The notes below the pieces were generated by a model. That model was not told where the DNA came from, did not search any database, and worked only from the letters and a program-made list of their open reading frames with translations. Shown piece after piece: positions 44,057 through 56,192 of a stretch of DNA of 64,000 bases; position 1 is the first letter of the stretch; each line of letters starts with the position of its first letter. The stretch comes from Coix lacryma-jobi var. lacryma-jobi (taxonomy: Eukaryota > Streptophyta > Magnoliopsida > Poales > Poaceae), in assembly GCA_009763385.1 (NCBI GenBank), contig CM019823.1:45074222-45138221 (forward strand). Reading direction: 5' to 3'. Position numbers and translations under genes: made by a program.

Positions 44057-47000
44057 CTACACAGAAGAAAGAAACTCAGGAAAACTTTCTAAGAGAAACT
44101 CTTCTGACTCCCATGTGGCTTCTTCTTCAGTATGTTGATTCCATTGAACCTTGTAGAACTTGACAGTTCTTTTTCGAGTGACTCGATCTTTCTGGTCAAG
44201 AATCTTGATAGGATACTCTGAGTATGTCAGATCAGGTTCTAACTCAATTCTTCAACATGAATGACATGGATCAGGCACTTGAAGACATTTCTTAACTGAG
44301 AGACATGGAACATATTATGAACTAAAGATAGCTGTGGTGGTAAATCAAGTTGATATGCCACCTTTCCACACCTTTTAAGGATCTGATAGGGACCTATATA
44401 TCGAGGTGCCAACTTTCCTTTGATTCCAAATCGAGTAACTCCTTTCATTGGTGATACCTTGAGATAGACATAATCACCAACTTTAAAGGTAAGAGACCTG
44501 TCGTCTCTTATCAGCATAACTCTTTTGCCTGGATTGTGCTTTCTTCATGTTCTCTCGAATCAATCTTACTTTTTCTTCAGCTTCTTTAACTAAGTCAACC
44601 CAAAGAGACTACGTTCTCCAGGTTCAGACCAACTTAACGGTGTTCTGCATCTTCTGCCATACAGAGCTTCAAATGGTGCCATCTTAATGCTCTCTTGATA
44701 ACTATTATTATAAGAGAACTCTGCTAAAGGCAAACATTCATCCCATTTCTCTGAATAATTGAGTACACAGGACCTTAACATATCTTCTAGGATCTGATTA
44801 ACTCTTTCAGTCTGACCCCCAGTCTGTGGATGATACGCTGTACTATGCAAAAGCTTGGTACCCAAAGATTCATGTAAATGCCTCCAGAAAACATTGACAA
44901 ATTGTGTCCCTCTATCAGACACGATAGTCTTTGGAATGCCATGCAAACTTACAATTCTGTCAAAATATATCTTGGCATAGGTAGATGCTGGATATGATGT
45001 TTTAACAGATATGAAATGAGCTGATTTGGTCAGACGATCAACAATGACCCATATGGAATCAAACCCTTTGATGTCTTAGGCAGACCCACTATAAAGTCCA
45101 TACTAATGTCATCCCACTTCCAAGATGGAATTGGTAATGGTTGCAATTCCCTAGCAGACCTAAGATGAACCGCCTTCACTTTCTGACAAGTATCACATTT
45201 AGCTACATAACTAGCAATTTCAAGTTTCATCTTAGTCCACCAAAATCTCTGTTTCAGATCATGATACATCTTATTACTGCCTGGATGTACTGAAAATCTT
45301 GTTGCATGAGCTTCATCAAGAATCTGCTTTCTGAGTTCAGGAACCTTTGGAACCACTAACCGATCCTTAAACCAAATCACTCCAGCTTCATCTATTTTGA
45401 AATTGGAATTTTGCTCAGAGTGAATCTTTTCTTTTAGATGGATCATACCCTTGCTTTCCTTTTGAGCTGCAATGATCTGATCTTTAATGGATGATTGAAC
45501 GGTCACATTTGCAAGATTTCCTGGTGGAATCATTTCAAGGCTTAACCTTTCAAACTCATGGCACAAGGTAATATCTATCGGCTTGACTTCCAAACAATTG
45601 CAATGACCCTTTCGACTGAGTGCATCTGCCACTACATTGGCTTTACCTGGGTGATAGTGCACTTCAATATCATAATCTTTTATCAGTTCTAACCATCTCT
45701 CTGACGCATATTCAACTCAGACTGAGTGAAGATGTATTTCAAGCTTTTATGATCAGTGTATATGTGACAAGTATTACCCAACAAATAATGTCGCCAGATC
45801 TTCAGAGCATGGACTACAGCTGCCAACTCTAGATCATGTGTTGGATAATGTTCTTCGTGCCGCTTAAGCTGTCGCGAAGCATAGGCAATAACTCTGCCTT
45901 CTTGCATCAGTACACACCCAATACCTTTGCCTGAAGCATCACAATAAACATCGAAGGATTTCTCAATGTCTGGCTGAGCTAATACTGGTGCAGTTGTCAA
46001 TAACTTTTTCAGAGTCTGAAGGCTTCTTCACATTCCTGATGACCATACAAACTTGGTGTCATTCTTTAACAAGTGTTGTCATTGGTTTAGAGATCTTGGA
46101 GAAGTCAGGGATAAATCTACGATAATACCCTGCTAATCCTAAGAAACTCCGAACTTGATGTACTGAAGTTGGTGACTTCCAGTCAAGAACTTCTTGGACT
46201 TTGCTTGGATCTACTGCCAACACCTTCGGCTGACAGAACATGACCCTAAGAATTGAACTTTCATCTATCCAGAACTCACATTTACTGAATTTAGCATATA
46301 ACTGATGTTCTCTCAGGCGAGTTAATACTATCCTGAGATGTTCTGCATGCTCTTCTTTGGTTTTGGAATAGATGAGAATGTCATCAATAACACAACCACG
46401 AACTTATCTAGCTTCTGGCATAAACACTGAATTCATCAGATACATGAAATGTGCTGGGGCATTGGTCAGACCAAAAGACATAACTAGATATTCATATAGA
46501 CCATATCTGGTAGTGAATGCTGTTTTCGGAATGTCTTCTGGTTTGATTTTGATCTGATGATACCCAGATCTCAAATCTATCTTCGAGAATACCTTTGCAC
46601 CAGCTAGTTGATCAAAGAGGAGATCAATACGGGGCAAAGGATACTTGTTCTTGATTGTCACTTCATTCAAAGGACGATAATCAACACATAGCCTCAAGGT
46701 ATGATCCTTCTTCTTTACAAATATTGCTGGACAACCCCATGGTGACGAACTAGGTCGAATGAAACCTTTATCTAGCAAACCTTGTAACTGAGCTTTCAAC
46801 TCTGCTAACTCCTTTGGTGGCATCCTATAAGCTCTTCTTGCTATAGGTGCAGTTCCTGGTTTGAGTTCTATTTCAAACTCCACATCACGATCAGGTGGCA
46901 AACCAGGTAAATCCTCTGGGAACACATCAGGAAACTCACAGACTACTGAAATGTCTTGGATTTCCTTGACAGAGGTAGCACACACTTGCTCCACTGCTCC

Positions 47001-48566
47001 TCTTAAGAGTAGGAAGATGGATAAGAAGTTGAGATTTGCTATTAGGTAAGTTGAGCTTGATGGTTCTATTCAAGGTGTCTATCACTGCACCTCTCTGGTT
47101 CATCCAGTTCATACCCAAGATCACATCTATACTTGGATCTTTTAAAACTATCATGGAGGTTGGAAATATATTCCACCCAGATCTATAGGTACCTGATGTA
47201 CCATTTCCTTAGTACATAGTCGACCCCCAGGTGACTGTATAAAGAAGTTATCTTGGGTTTCATCAATAGGTATATCATGCTTTCCGCAAATGTTCTATTC
47301 ATGAAAGTATGTGATGCACCAGAATCAAAAAGTGTAATTGCTAGGTGTTGAGCAACAGGGAACATACCAAGCATAACAGGTTCTCCTTCAGGAATAGCTT
47401 CTATTTGAGTATGGAAAACCTTTCCTGTCTTTGGAGCACCCTTATTCTTTTGATTGTTCTGTGCATTTCCCTTGTTTTGATTGGCATGCTGATTTCCTGC
47501 TGGCCTTGGTATATTGGCATTGGGAACATTCTGCCTTGGATAAGGACAGTCACGAGAGAAATGTCCAGGCTTTCCACAATTATAACATGGATAACTTGTA
47601 ACTTGTGGTACTGGTGGACGAATAGCAGGAACATTCTGCTGACGTTGAACATTAAAAGGCATAGCAGGCCTTGCAAAAGTCCTCTGAGAATTCTGCTGTT
47701 GAGGCGGACGGTAAGATGGACGATAGGATGGGCGGAACTGCTGGACTGGATGATATACAAGCCTCTGACGCTTCTTGTTGCCGCCAGATGATCCAGACCC
47801 TGACGCAAATCCCTTCTTTTTCTTAGCCTCCTTATGCTTGCGATTCTTTTCTTCACTAGCTATAGCAACATTCACTGTCTCATGATAATTCATATTACCA
47901 CAAGTTGTCATCATAGATTGAAGCTTTGTATTCAACCCTCTCATAAAACATGCCTTCTTCTTTCATCAGTGTTGACTTGGTCAAAGGCATATTGGGATAG
48001 ATGATTAAACTTCCCAATGTACTGCATAACGGGCTCATCTCCCTGACGGAGAGCTAAGAACTCTTCAAGCTTCATCTTCATAACCCCATCTGGAATATAA
48101 TGAGCTCTGAAGGCTTCCTTGAATTCAGCCCAAGTGATTCGGTGGCCGGCTGGTTGAACAGCTAGTAAATTTGCCCACCAAACCCCTGCGGCTCCTCGAG
48201 TTGCTGAGCTGCAAAAGCTGGCTTCTGTACTTCAGTGCAATTGATAAGGCTGAATTTTTGTTCCATGGTACGGAGCCAATCATCAGCTTCAAGAGGTTCG
48301 TCAGCTTTAACGAACACTGGAGGGCGAGTATCAGTAAAATCGACATATGTTGTCTCTTCCCTGTTATTACGGCCACGACCACGTTGACCACCATTCTGAT
48401 TTTGTGCTAACAGAGTTGTTGCATTGACCAATGCTGCAATAGCATCAGCCAAAGAGGGTGGAACTGGTGGTGCATTAGGGATATCATCCCCACCATGGGA
48501 AGAACTAGCTCCACGAGTGTTAACAGGCATCTGCTTAAAACAAACGATACTTTGATTAACATTCAT
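44057..48566 (-). pseudogene. Gag-Pol of element 3, frameshifted, subfamily B
   Basis: Collinear with the intact gag-pol. Recognisable pieces are the C-terminal region (44239-44517), integrase core (44590-44946), integrase finger and RNase H end (45030-45662), RNase H (45689-46000), RT thumb part (46059-46241), RT (46404-46994), protease (46936-47300) and Gag (47183-48566) with the knuckle CYNCGKPGHFSRDC and DSGASH. The conserved start MPVNTRG is at 48530; here the Met six codons earlier in element 1 is Ile, and an upstream Met at 48566 opens the frame. The chromodomain segment (about 44057-44240) is present but out of frame after a lost base near 44250. Many amino-acid substitutions separate it from the other copies, so age as well as indels has inactivated it. 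Confidence 0.85.
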
Positions 48567-48751
48567 ATATATACATCATAACATGCATACCATGCTCAAC
48601 TTATTTATCATACAAGTCCGCTCTTGGGCAGGACTACTGACACCACTATCTTACACAACTGACCATACTAGAGGTTTTCTGACTAACTAGGTTACAAGGT
48701 CACAAAGATCACACTATGATACATCTCATGTTTACTCAACCTCTAGATCTA

Positions 48752-49298
48752 TCACTCTTCCCCAGATAAGACTTCATACTCCACAAACTCTAACTCCTCA
48801 TCTTCTTCTTCCTCTGCTTCCACCTCAGATTCATTTTCAGGAGTAGGTGGCGTAGCAGGTTCTGGCTGCAACCTGTGCAGTCAGCTCCTCCACATGCCTA
48901 TGTAGGTCAGCATGATGGTTTGCCATGAGGTTTTGATTATCCCTCATTACATCTACCTGGCACCGTGCCCGATTCCTTTGCTCGATAGCCTTCCTCCACT
49001 TGCACTCATACTCTTGATGCTGCTCGTGGTGGTACTGCAACTGCTCACGTAACTCTTCCTTCTCTCTGGTGCCCCTCATTCTTTCTCCATTCGCCCTTGC
49101 CAACTCCATGTACAGGCGGTCTACTTCCGCCTGAAGTTGTGATGAGGCACTGTTACTTCCTTCACCTTCTTCATAAGCAACCACTGGCTGGTTGCTTCCC
49201 ACACTATCTGCGGGTTCAGCATCTCTTGGGGCAAGAACGTGTCGAGGAACACCTCGAGGTCCGGTACACTTGCGTGCAGTCTGCTTGGTACGGACCAT
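48752..49298 (-). pseudogene. H3 tail-like upstream ORF of element 3, one frameshift
   Basis: Begins MVRTKQTARKCTG at 49298, keeping R2, T3, K4, Q5, T6, A7, R8 and K9 of H3, with V for A1 and C for S10. The coiled-coil segment is well kept (EVDRLYMELARANGERMRG). One extra base near 48870 shifts the last third, and without it the acidic stretch would close at the TGA at 48752-48754. The H3-like start has survived while surrounding residues changed between subfamilies, which hints at constraint. Confidence 0.8.
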
Positions 49299-49776
49299 CT
49301 GCTAAAATATTCATATTTTGAATATTAGAACTATATATGTTCCAAGATTAAGAGACTAGAGTTTTATAATTAGATGAGACATATAGACTCTATTTAGATA
49401 CAACTTCTAAGAGGGAAAGTTAATTATATGTTATCAATCATGATGCATGAATCGTACTTACGAACAAAGCACACATCAAACAAATAATTACTTTAAAGTA
49501 GTCACTTACTATAAAAGTGAATAAACTTTCTTTTCATAATTAGGGCAATATTATAATATTATAAGCATTGTTCCTTAGATATAAATATCACCATAACTAT
49601 ACTAAAAACATATCCATTTAGATAGAAGGATAAGTCTAAAGAATGAATTAAGGCAAGTCAGAAGAATAAGACAAGTCTTAGAAGCAATTTGGACTCAAAC
49701 TAATTCGAAATTTAGTTTGACTCAAAACTTTTGAAGTTTTCAAAAATGAATACTGTTATACTTTCTAAGGGAATCT
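49299..49776 (-). other. Leader of element 3
   Basis: AT-rich, non-coding, diverged from the subfamily A leaders. It retains the palindrome as GAAC-TATATAT-GTTC at 49328-49342. Confidence 0.5.
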
Positions 49777-49788
49777 GCTCTGATACCA
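49777..49788 (-). other. PBS of element 3 (initiator tRNA-Met)
   Basis: TGGTATCAGAGC on the minus strand, two bases from LTR5; the spacer is GC rather than the three bases of subfamily A. Confidence 0.9.
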
Positions 49789-49790
49789 GC

Positions 49791-51851
49791 TGTGGCAGAA
49801 CCTCCTGAATTAAGTGGCCCACATGCACCCATCATTGTCCTAAAGACCTTTGATCGGCGTGCACGAGTTCCAAATGACTCAAGAGATCTGTCGGGTGTCC
49901 TCGGGAAACCCGAATCATCCACGTTATATTCTTTCTAGGAAAAATCCCCATCAAGTATCACAGTGTTACAACAGTTTTATAGATAAGATAAATCAGAGTA
50001 AAGCGGAAAGATTATAATACATAGATTAAAAACTTATGTTTAAAAAATTTACATTACCGAAGTACTTATTACATAACTTGTTCGGAACTTATATTACATA
50101 TTTTCACACAAAAGTTTCACTTGCCCAAGGTCACACATTAGAATCATCATCACTCTCTTCTACTAGAGTGAAGTAGCACTGTCCATCAAAAGGTGGATCC
50201 ATGTACTCACCTGCAACAAGGGTTAACAAACCCTGAGTACAAAAGTACTCAACAAGACTTAACCGTCTAGGGAAAAGAAGAAGACTCAGGTATGAAGGCT
50301 GTAAGGATTCAAGGTAAGGCTTTAGCAAAGTCAAAGCATTTTGTTTGCGTAAAAGCTTACTAAAAGTAAAAACCTATTTTCAAGTTTTAACTCAAGTTTG
50401 TAACTATCCAAAGATTCTTAAAACCTTCATCCTCTTTAAACTCTCATTTCATAACCATCCCATTCTTTACTACGGTGCGGGACAGTGGATTGAGGCTCCA
50501 TGTCCGAGGAAACACGGCGATTCGAATCGATTAACCCAGCTGGGGATTCAGTACCACACGACATATGTAGAACTTTAATCTTGCATATATCAACCCTATC
50601 TATAGATCCTCCCATACAAGAACGGGTTCGCGCCACCCGAGAGTACAGTACACCTCCAATCCGGGACTTTAATACCCACGAGGGTACACGCTACTCCCGC
50701 CATCTCTCCACTCCCAGTGCGCGGTTAGCCGTTCTCAGGTATCGGAATAGCTATAGACAAGGCTTACGACCGCATGTGGGCTGTACTCAAAGGTCTCAAT
50801 CACAGCGGTCCAACAACGATATGGTCCTAAGTTGAGTAACCTTACAACAAGACTCCACTCTTGTTGTAAGTTACTATCATTATCATGTTGTTCATGATTC
50901 ATTACTCCCATAGCATAGCCACCATTTTGAAAAGCATCTACTATAATAAAGTAGTAAAGCTTGGCTAAGCATACTAAACATTTTCATAAACAGGTAGTCC
51001 AGGTTAAGGGTTGGAATCATCAAGGTAGGTAATGCATCAAATAGGATTCACCCAACTCCTATTACCTAATGCATCATATTACTCAAAGTGAAATAACTTT
51101 AGAAAATCACAAGGACAAGGTTAATGTCCGGGGCTTGCCTTGAGAGTCAGCGAAGTCCGAAGTCTCAGGAAAAGAAGAATCCACTCCCTCAAGAGATATC
51201 CACGGAGTTTCAGATTCTTCCGGAACGGGAGCTACACGTAAAAGTGCATATGCATGATCAATGAGATGCTTATGATATGATAAAGACATGTTAGTGGAAA
51301 TTACAATAACCATACATAACTATCTAGAGTACAACTTTCCATCGCGGTAAAGTTGCAAAGCAACAAAACCACTTTAGCTATTAAACTTTATATTATTACT
51401 AAGCAAACTTTATCATCTCTATTAAGCAAGGTTAGGTAACTAACAAGCAACAAAAGGTCGTTAGCATAAAGGAATCCATAACCAGGGAGCAAATCATGCT
51501 AGTTTTCCACTGGTTGTCAAACAATTCCAAAAATCACACAAACCTAAGTGATTAACTATTTCTTTTTATTTTATAAGCCATTTTAATTAGCCCTTTATTT
51601 ATACACAAATCATATTTATTCAAACAGAGCTGAAATTAATCATGAAGGTAGATATTAGTGACACAAACTCACATGTCAAATTTCATGATTTTTAGATAAA
51701 CACAGAAAATTACATAATTCATCAAAGTTGCATTTATTAAATAAAGTGCAGATTTAATTGTCAAAGTAAAAGTGCTCCAAACACAAGTTTCATAATTTTT
51801 ATATTAGCACAGACATGTTTTATCTACATGTCAAATTTCATAATTAACAGA
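49791..51851 (-). repeat. LTR5: 5' LTR of element 3, promoter half missing
   Basis: Starts TGTGGCAGAACCTCC and follows subfamily B until TAATTAACAGA at 51851, where inverted satellite begins. The missing part holds the whole predicted U3 and core promoter, so the element could not be transcribed from here. Confidence 0.85.
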
Positions 51852-53043
51852 TGGCGAAACCGGGCGCCGGAGGGACGATGTGGGTAGAATAGGCCGTGTC
51901 ACTAGCGTTAACTGAAAAAATCGAGGAAAACGAGGAGGCCGGCGCGTCGCGCGGTTGTTGGCCACAGTCCGCGGATAGCTAGACCGGGGTGGCCCAGACG
52001 ACCGATAGGGCAAGGCTCGTCTGTGTCGGAGGGGCGGGAGGGGAAGATGGTTGAGGTTGTGATTGTTCGGGATCGCCAAAACGGGGGCCGGGCGTAGGGG
52101 GTGCCCAAGGCCGCCGCCATGCGTTTTCCAGCGCGAGCGCTTCCGTCCTGGGGCGAACCGGGCGCCGGGAGGGACGATGGGGTAGAAATAGGCCGTGTAC
52201 TAGCGTTAACGAAAAATCGGCCAAAAACGAGGAGGCCGGCGCGTCCGCGCGGTTGTGCCACAGTCGCGGATAGCTAGCGGGTCCCAAGACGCCCCATGCG
52301 TTTTCACGCGCGCGGGCTTCCGTCCTGGGGCGACCGGGCGCGAGGAGGGGGACGATGGGAGAAATAGGCCGTGTACTACGTTAAACGAAAAAATCGCCGA
52401 AACGAGCAGGCCGGGCGGTCCGCACGGGTTTGGCCACAGTCCGGATAGCTAGCTGGGTGCCCAAGACGCCCATGCGTTTCCGCGCGACGAGGCTTCCGTC
52501 CTTTGGGCGAACCGGGCGCCGGAGGGGGACGTGGGGTAGAAATAGTTTCTATCGTTAACGGAAAAATGGCCGAAACGGAGGAGGCCGTGCGTCCGCCGGG
52601 TTTGGCCACAGTCACGTAGCTATCGGGGTGCCCAGATGCCCCATGTGTTTCCAGCGGCGAGGCTTCCGTCCTTGGGCGAACCGGGCGCCGGGAGGGGGAC
52701 GATGGGGTAAGAAATAGCCTTGTACTACGTTAACGGAAAAAATCGGCCAAAACGAGGAGGCCGGCGCGTCCGCGCGGTTTGGCCACAGTCGGATAGCTAC
52801 GGGGTGCCCAAGACGCCCCATGCGTTTCCAGCGCGCAGGCTTCCGTCCTTGGGGCGAACCGGCGCGCGGGAGGGGGACGATGGTGTGAAATAGGCCGTGT
52901 ACTAGCGTTAACGGAAAAATTCGGCCGTAAACGAGGAAGGCCGGCGCGTCCGCGTGTTTGGCCACAGTCGCGGATAGCTAGCGGGGTGCCCAACGACCCC
53001 ATGCGTTTCCAAGCGGCCGAGGCTTCCGTCCTTGGGGCGAACC
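51852..53043 (-). repeat. 185-bp satellite in inverted orientation, indel-rich
   Basis: About six monomers read as the reverse complement of the main array (CGAACCGGGCGCC, GGCCGTGTACTAGCGTTAAC, GCGGATAGCTAGCGGG). Small deletions and insertions occur every few tens of bases, far more than in most of 31.9-40 kb. It runs into the N gap. Confidence 0.9.
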
Positions 53044-53542
53044 NNNNNNNNNNNNNNNNNNNNNNNNNNNNNNNNNNNNNNNNNNNNNNNNNNNNNNNNN
53101 NNNNNNNNNNNNNNNNNNNNNNNNNNNNNNNNNNNNNNNNNNNNNNNNNNNNNNNNNNNNNNNNNNNNNNNNNNNNNNNNNNNNNNNNNNNNNNNNNNNN
53201 NNNNNNNNNNNNNNNNNNNNNNNNNNNNNNNNNNNNNNNNNNNNNNNNNNNNNNNNNNNNNNNNNNNNNNNNNNNNNNNNNNNNNNNNNNNNNNNNNNNN
53301 NNNNNNNNNNNNNNNNNNNNNNNNNNNNNNNNNNNNNNNNNNNNNNNNNNNNNNNNNNNNNNNNNNNNNNNNNNNNNNNNNNNNNNNNNNNNNNNNNNNN
53401 NNNNNNNNNNNNNNNNNNNNNNNNNNNNNNNNNNNNNNNNNNNNNNNNNNNNNNNNNNNNNNNNNNNNNNNNNNNNNNNNNNNNNNNNNNNNNNNNNNNN
53501 NNNNNNNNNNNNNNNNNNNNNNNNNNNNNNNNNNNNNNNNNN
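53044..53542. other. Assembly gap (N run, 499 bp)
   Basis: All N. Inverted satellite lies on the left and mid-LTR sequence on the right, so the satellite/LTR junction is hidden and the true size is unknown. Confidence 1.
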
Positions 53543-56054
53543 TCAGAAGAAATCCACTGAGAAGCAGGCTCTTCCGGAACGGAGAGTCTACACGAATAAA
53601 TGCATATGCATGATCAATGAGATGCTTGACATGAACATGGTAAAGATGGAAAATTTTCCAAGCTATAAACAATTACTTGAGTACAACTTTCCTTCATGAA
53701 AAGGAAGGAAACTAATTTAATTAACAAACCTTTAAATCTACTAAGCATTTCTTATCATTATCATAAAGCAAGACTACATAATCAATTAATGACAAAGGAT
53801 AATTAACACATAGAAAACCTTAACCAGGGAGCATTTTATGCTAGGTTCCCATTGGTTGTCAAACAAATCCACAATCACAAAAACATAAATGACTATTCTT
53901 TTCTATTTATTTTATAAGCCTTTAAATAGCTTTTACTTATAAAACAATTATATTAATTCAAACAGAGATGAAATTAAACATAAAGGTAGATATGACCAAA
54001 ATAAACTTGCATTTCAAATTTCATGATTTTTGGACAAACACAGAAAATTACATAAATCATCAAAGTTGCATTTATTAATAAATCATGAATTTAATGATCA
54101 TAGCAAAAGTACTCTAAACACAAGTTTCATAATTTTATATTAGCACAGACACATTAAGATCATCCATGTCAAATTTCATAATTTATAGAGCTATAGAAAA
54201 ATTGTAGCAAAATAACAAAACAGGCTACTGCTCAAACATAAAGAAAAAAAAAAAAACACAACTCTGACCCAAACTAGGCTTGCGGCCCAAACGCGGTCCG
54301 ACACGCGCGAAAACCGGCCCAGCCTGTTCCCGCCGCGCGCGCGCTGCAAGCTTTGCAGAAAAGCCCTTCGGCTTTGAGGAAACTAACCCGCAGTCCAGCG
54401 CTCTATTCACATGAGTCTAAGACTTTACAACTAACACCCTGGACCTTTTATCTTCACAACAGCGAGGTCCCCGACACCAGCCCGAAACGGCGGCGGCGCA
54501 CAGAGCGGCGGCGCTCTTTACGCCGGCCAACTCGGCCAGTTAGTAGAGACCTAACGGATGCGAGCATCACCACCGCTATGGCACCCGCGACCGATAGAGC
54601 CTCTAACCCTAAACGCTACTGCCCCGACGAGGTCTGGCCACACACGGCGGCGAACCGAACCGTGGCGGAGCTGTTCCGGCGCTGACGCGGTAACGGTGGT
54701 GGGTAACAGTAGAACGGAGGGGCTAGGAAGATCCAGTAGCTCACCCTGAAGACGATGGTGCGGATGGTTTGGGTGGAGCAAGCTCGGAAGATAGACGACC
54801 ACGGTGCAGCGACGATTGGCGAGGAGAACTGATGAAGATGGCGCTGTTCCGGCGAGACCTGGGCATTAGACATGGAACCATCGAGCCGATGAGTTCACAG
54901 GGATCACGGTGAAGCCATAACACAACAAGAGAAAGTGGTCGAACAGATGCTCGATTGAGCTGACCACTGCAGACCCGAGCTCGGCGGCGATTCCAGGACC
55001 GGCGGAGGGGATTCCGGCGAGTGCGAGCTCTCTGAGGTGTTAGAGATGGAGAGGTAAAGTCCAGGAGATGCGCAAGGTAACAAGGTACTTATAGGTGCGG
55101 TGAATTGGGATGGGATGAGATCAAGCAGAGACGGTCAATTTTGGATTGGGATCAAGATGATGCCCGTCGGTGCACGGGTGGCAAACGGCGACGGCGAGCA
55201 CAGGAGAAGATGCCACGACGCGAGAGAGCTGGCAGCAGGTGCGCAACCTCGCCACGGTCACGGTCGTGTGCGGTTTCGGGAGAGATCGGCGTCCACGCGC
55301 GCGCTCGGGTGATCAACAGATCACCCCCTCCCTGCCGCCATGAACAGGGACAAGAAACATATCCTTTCCCTTTCCCTTTCTACCCTTCTCCAATTTAAAA
55401 TTACTTTGAAATTTGAATAGAAGTTGAAAAATATTCCAAAATATCAAATGCTCAGAATTTCAAACTGAACATCTTTTATTTTTGCAACACCCCCAAATTT
55501 GATATGCATTTTGAATTTGAGGTAGATTTGCAAAAGGGAACAAAAAGGGCAAAATAGAATTTTCACAATTACTTTTGATTTTGCATGAACACATGAGAAA
55601 CTTTACACATCAAAGTTGTTCCTTGACAGAAATAGAGCAACTTTGCTTTTTAAAACATACCCAAATTCTTTTTAGATTTTAATCTATAGAAAAGAGAACA
55701 AAATAGGATTTTGGAATATTTAAACTATTTAAATGAATTTTAAACCAAAACTGAATTATATCTCATTAATGACTTGAATCAAGGTCCAAATACATCTTTG
55801 AGACATAAAATCAAAGTTTGATCCAAAATTCAATACTATATAAGAAATTACCTTAATACCCTTATACACAAACAAACACTAACCACTATCAAGAAAGCAA
55901 TAAACTAGAGATCAACTTAAACACTCTTTAACTAAGCATATCATCAAATGATAAACTTGTTTTAGTGAATGCAATACCAGGTTATCATTAAATGAAATGC
56001 CAATGCATATGATGACATGTCAGGTTTTAGTTTGCTTAACACCGGAGTGTTACA
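53543..56054 (-). repeat. LTR6: 3' LTR of element 4, partial
   Basis: Begins after the gap at a point equal to about 4712 in LTR1 and ends GGAGTGTTACA. GC-rich core about 54280-55340. TATA candidate CTATAAG on the minus strand at 55088-55094; a TAACCCTAAAC motif near 54603 replaces the exact telo-box of LTR1. Confidence 0.85.
55088..55094 (-). promoter_or_regulatory. Candidate TATA box, LTR6
   Basis: CTATAAG on the minus strand, same context as in LTR1 and LTR2 (CAAGGTA-CTTATAG on the plus strand). Confidence 0.35.
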
Positions 56055-56066
56055 GCTCCTTCCCCT
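56055..56066 (-). other. Polypurine tract of element 4
   Basis: AGGGGAAGGAGC on the minus strand, one G shorter than in the others; the conserved hairpin follows at 56072-56090. Confidence 0.8.
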
Positions 56067-56192
56067 TAAAGAAATCTCGTCCCGAGATTTAGCCTGAAGG
56101 CTAACTAATGGAAAAGGAAATGTGTCAAGCACTTTTATTATTAACTATTATATAGAGCAGGGGATAAGTTATCATACTGTGACTTACAAAAA

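Larger units (their letters stand above)
40726..51851 (-). mobile_element. Element 3: Tekay-like, subfamily B, both LTRs truncated
   Basis: Minus-strand order is LTR5 (5' side), PBS, upstream ORF, gag-pol, PPT and LTR4 (3' side). LTR4 lacks about its first 740 bp and LTR5 everything beyond about 2,060 bp (plus-strand numbering), both cut directly into satellite. The proteins differ from elements 1, 2 and 4 at many positions, and the shared LTR segment is visibly diverged (for example around 40850 versus 50660), so this is an older insertion of a distinct subfamily. Confidence 0.85.

Noticed and set aside
52908..53699. Open frames across the N gap
   Set aside because: They are read through undetermined bases and have no sequence support.
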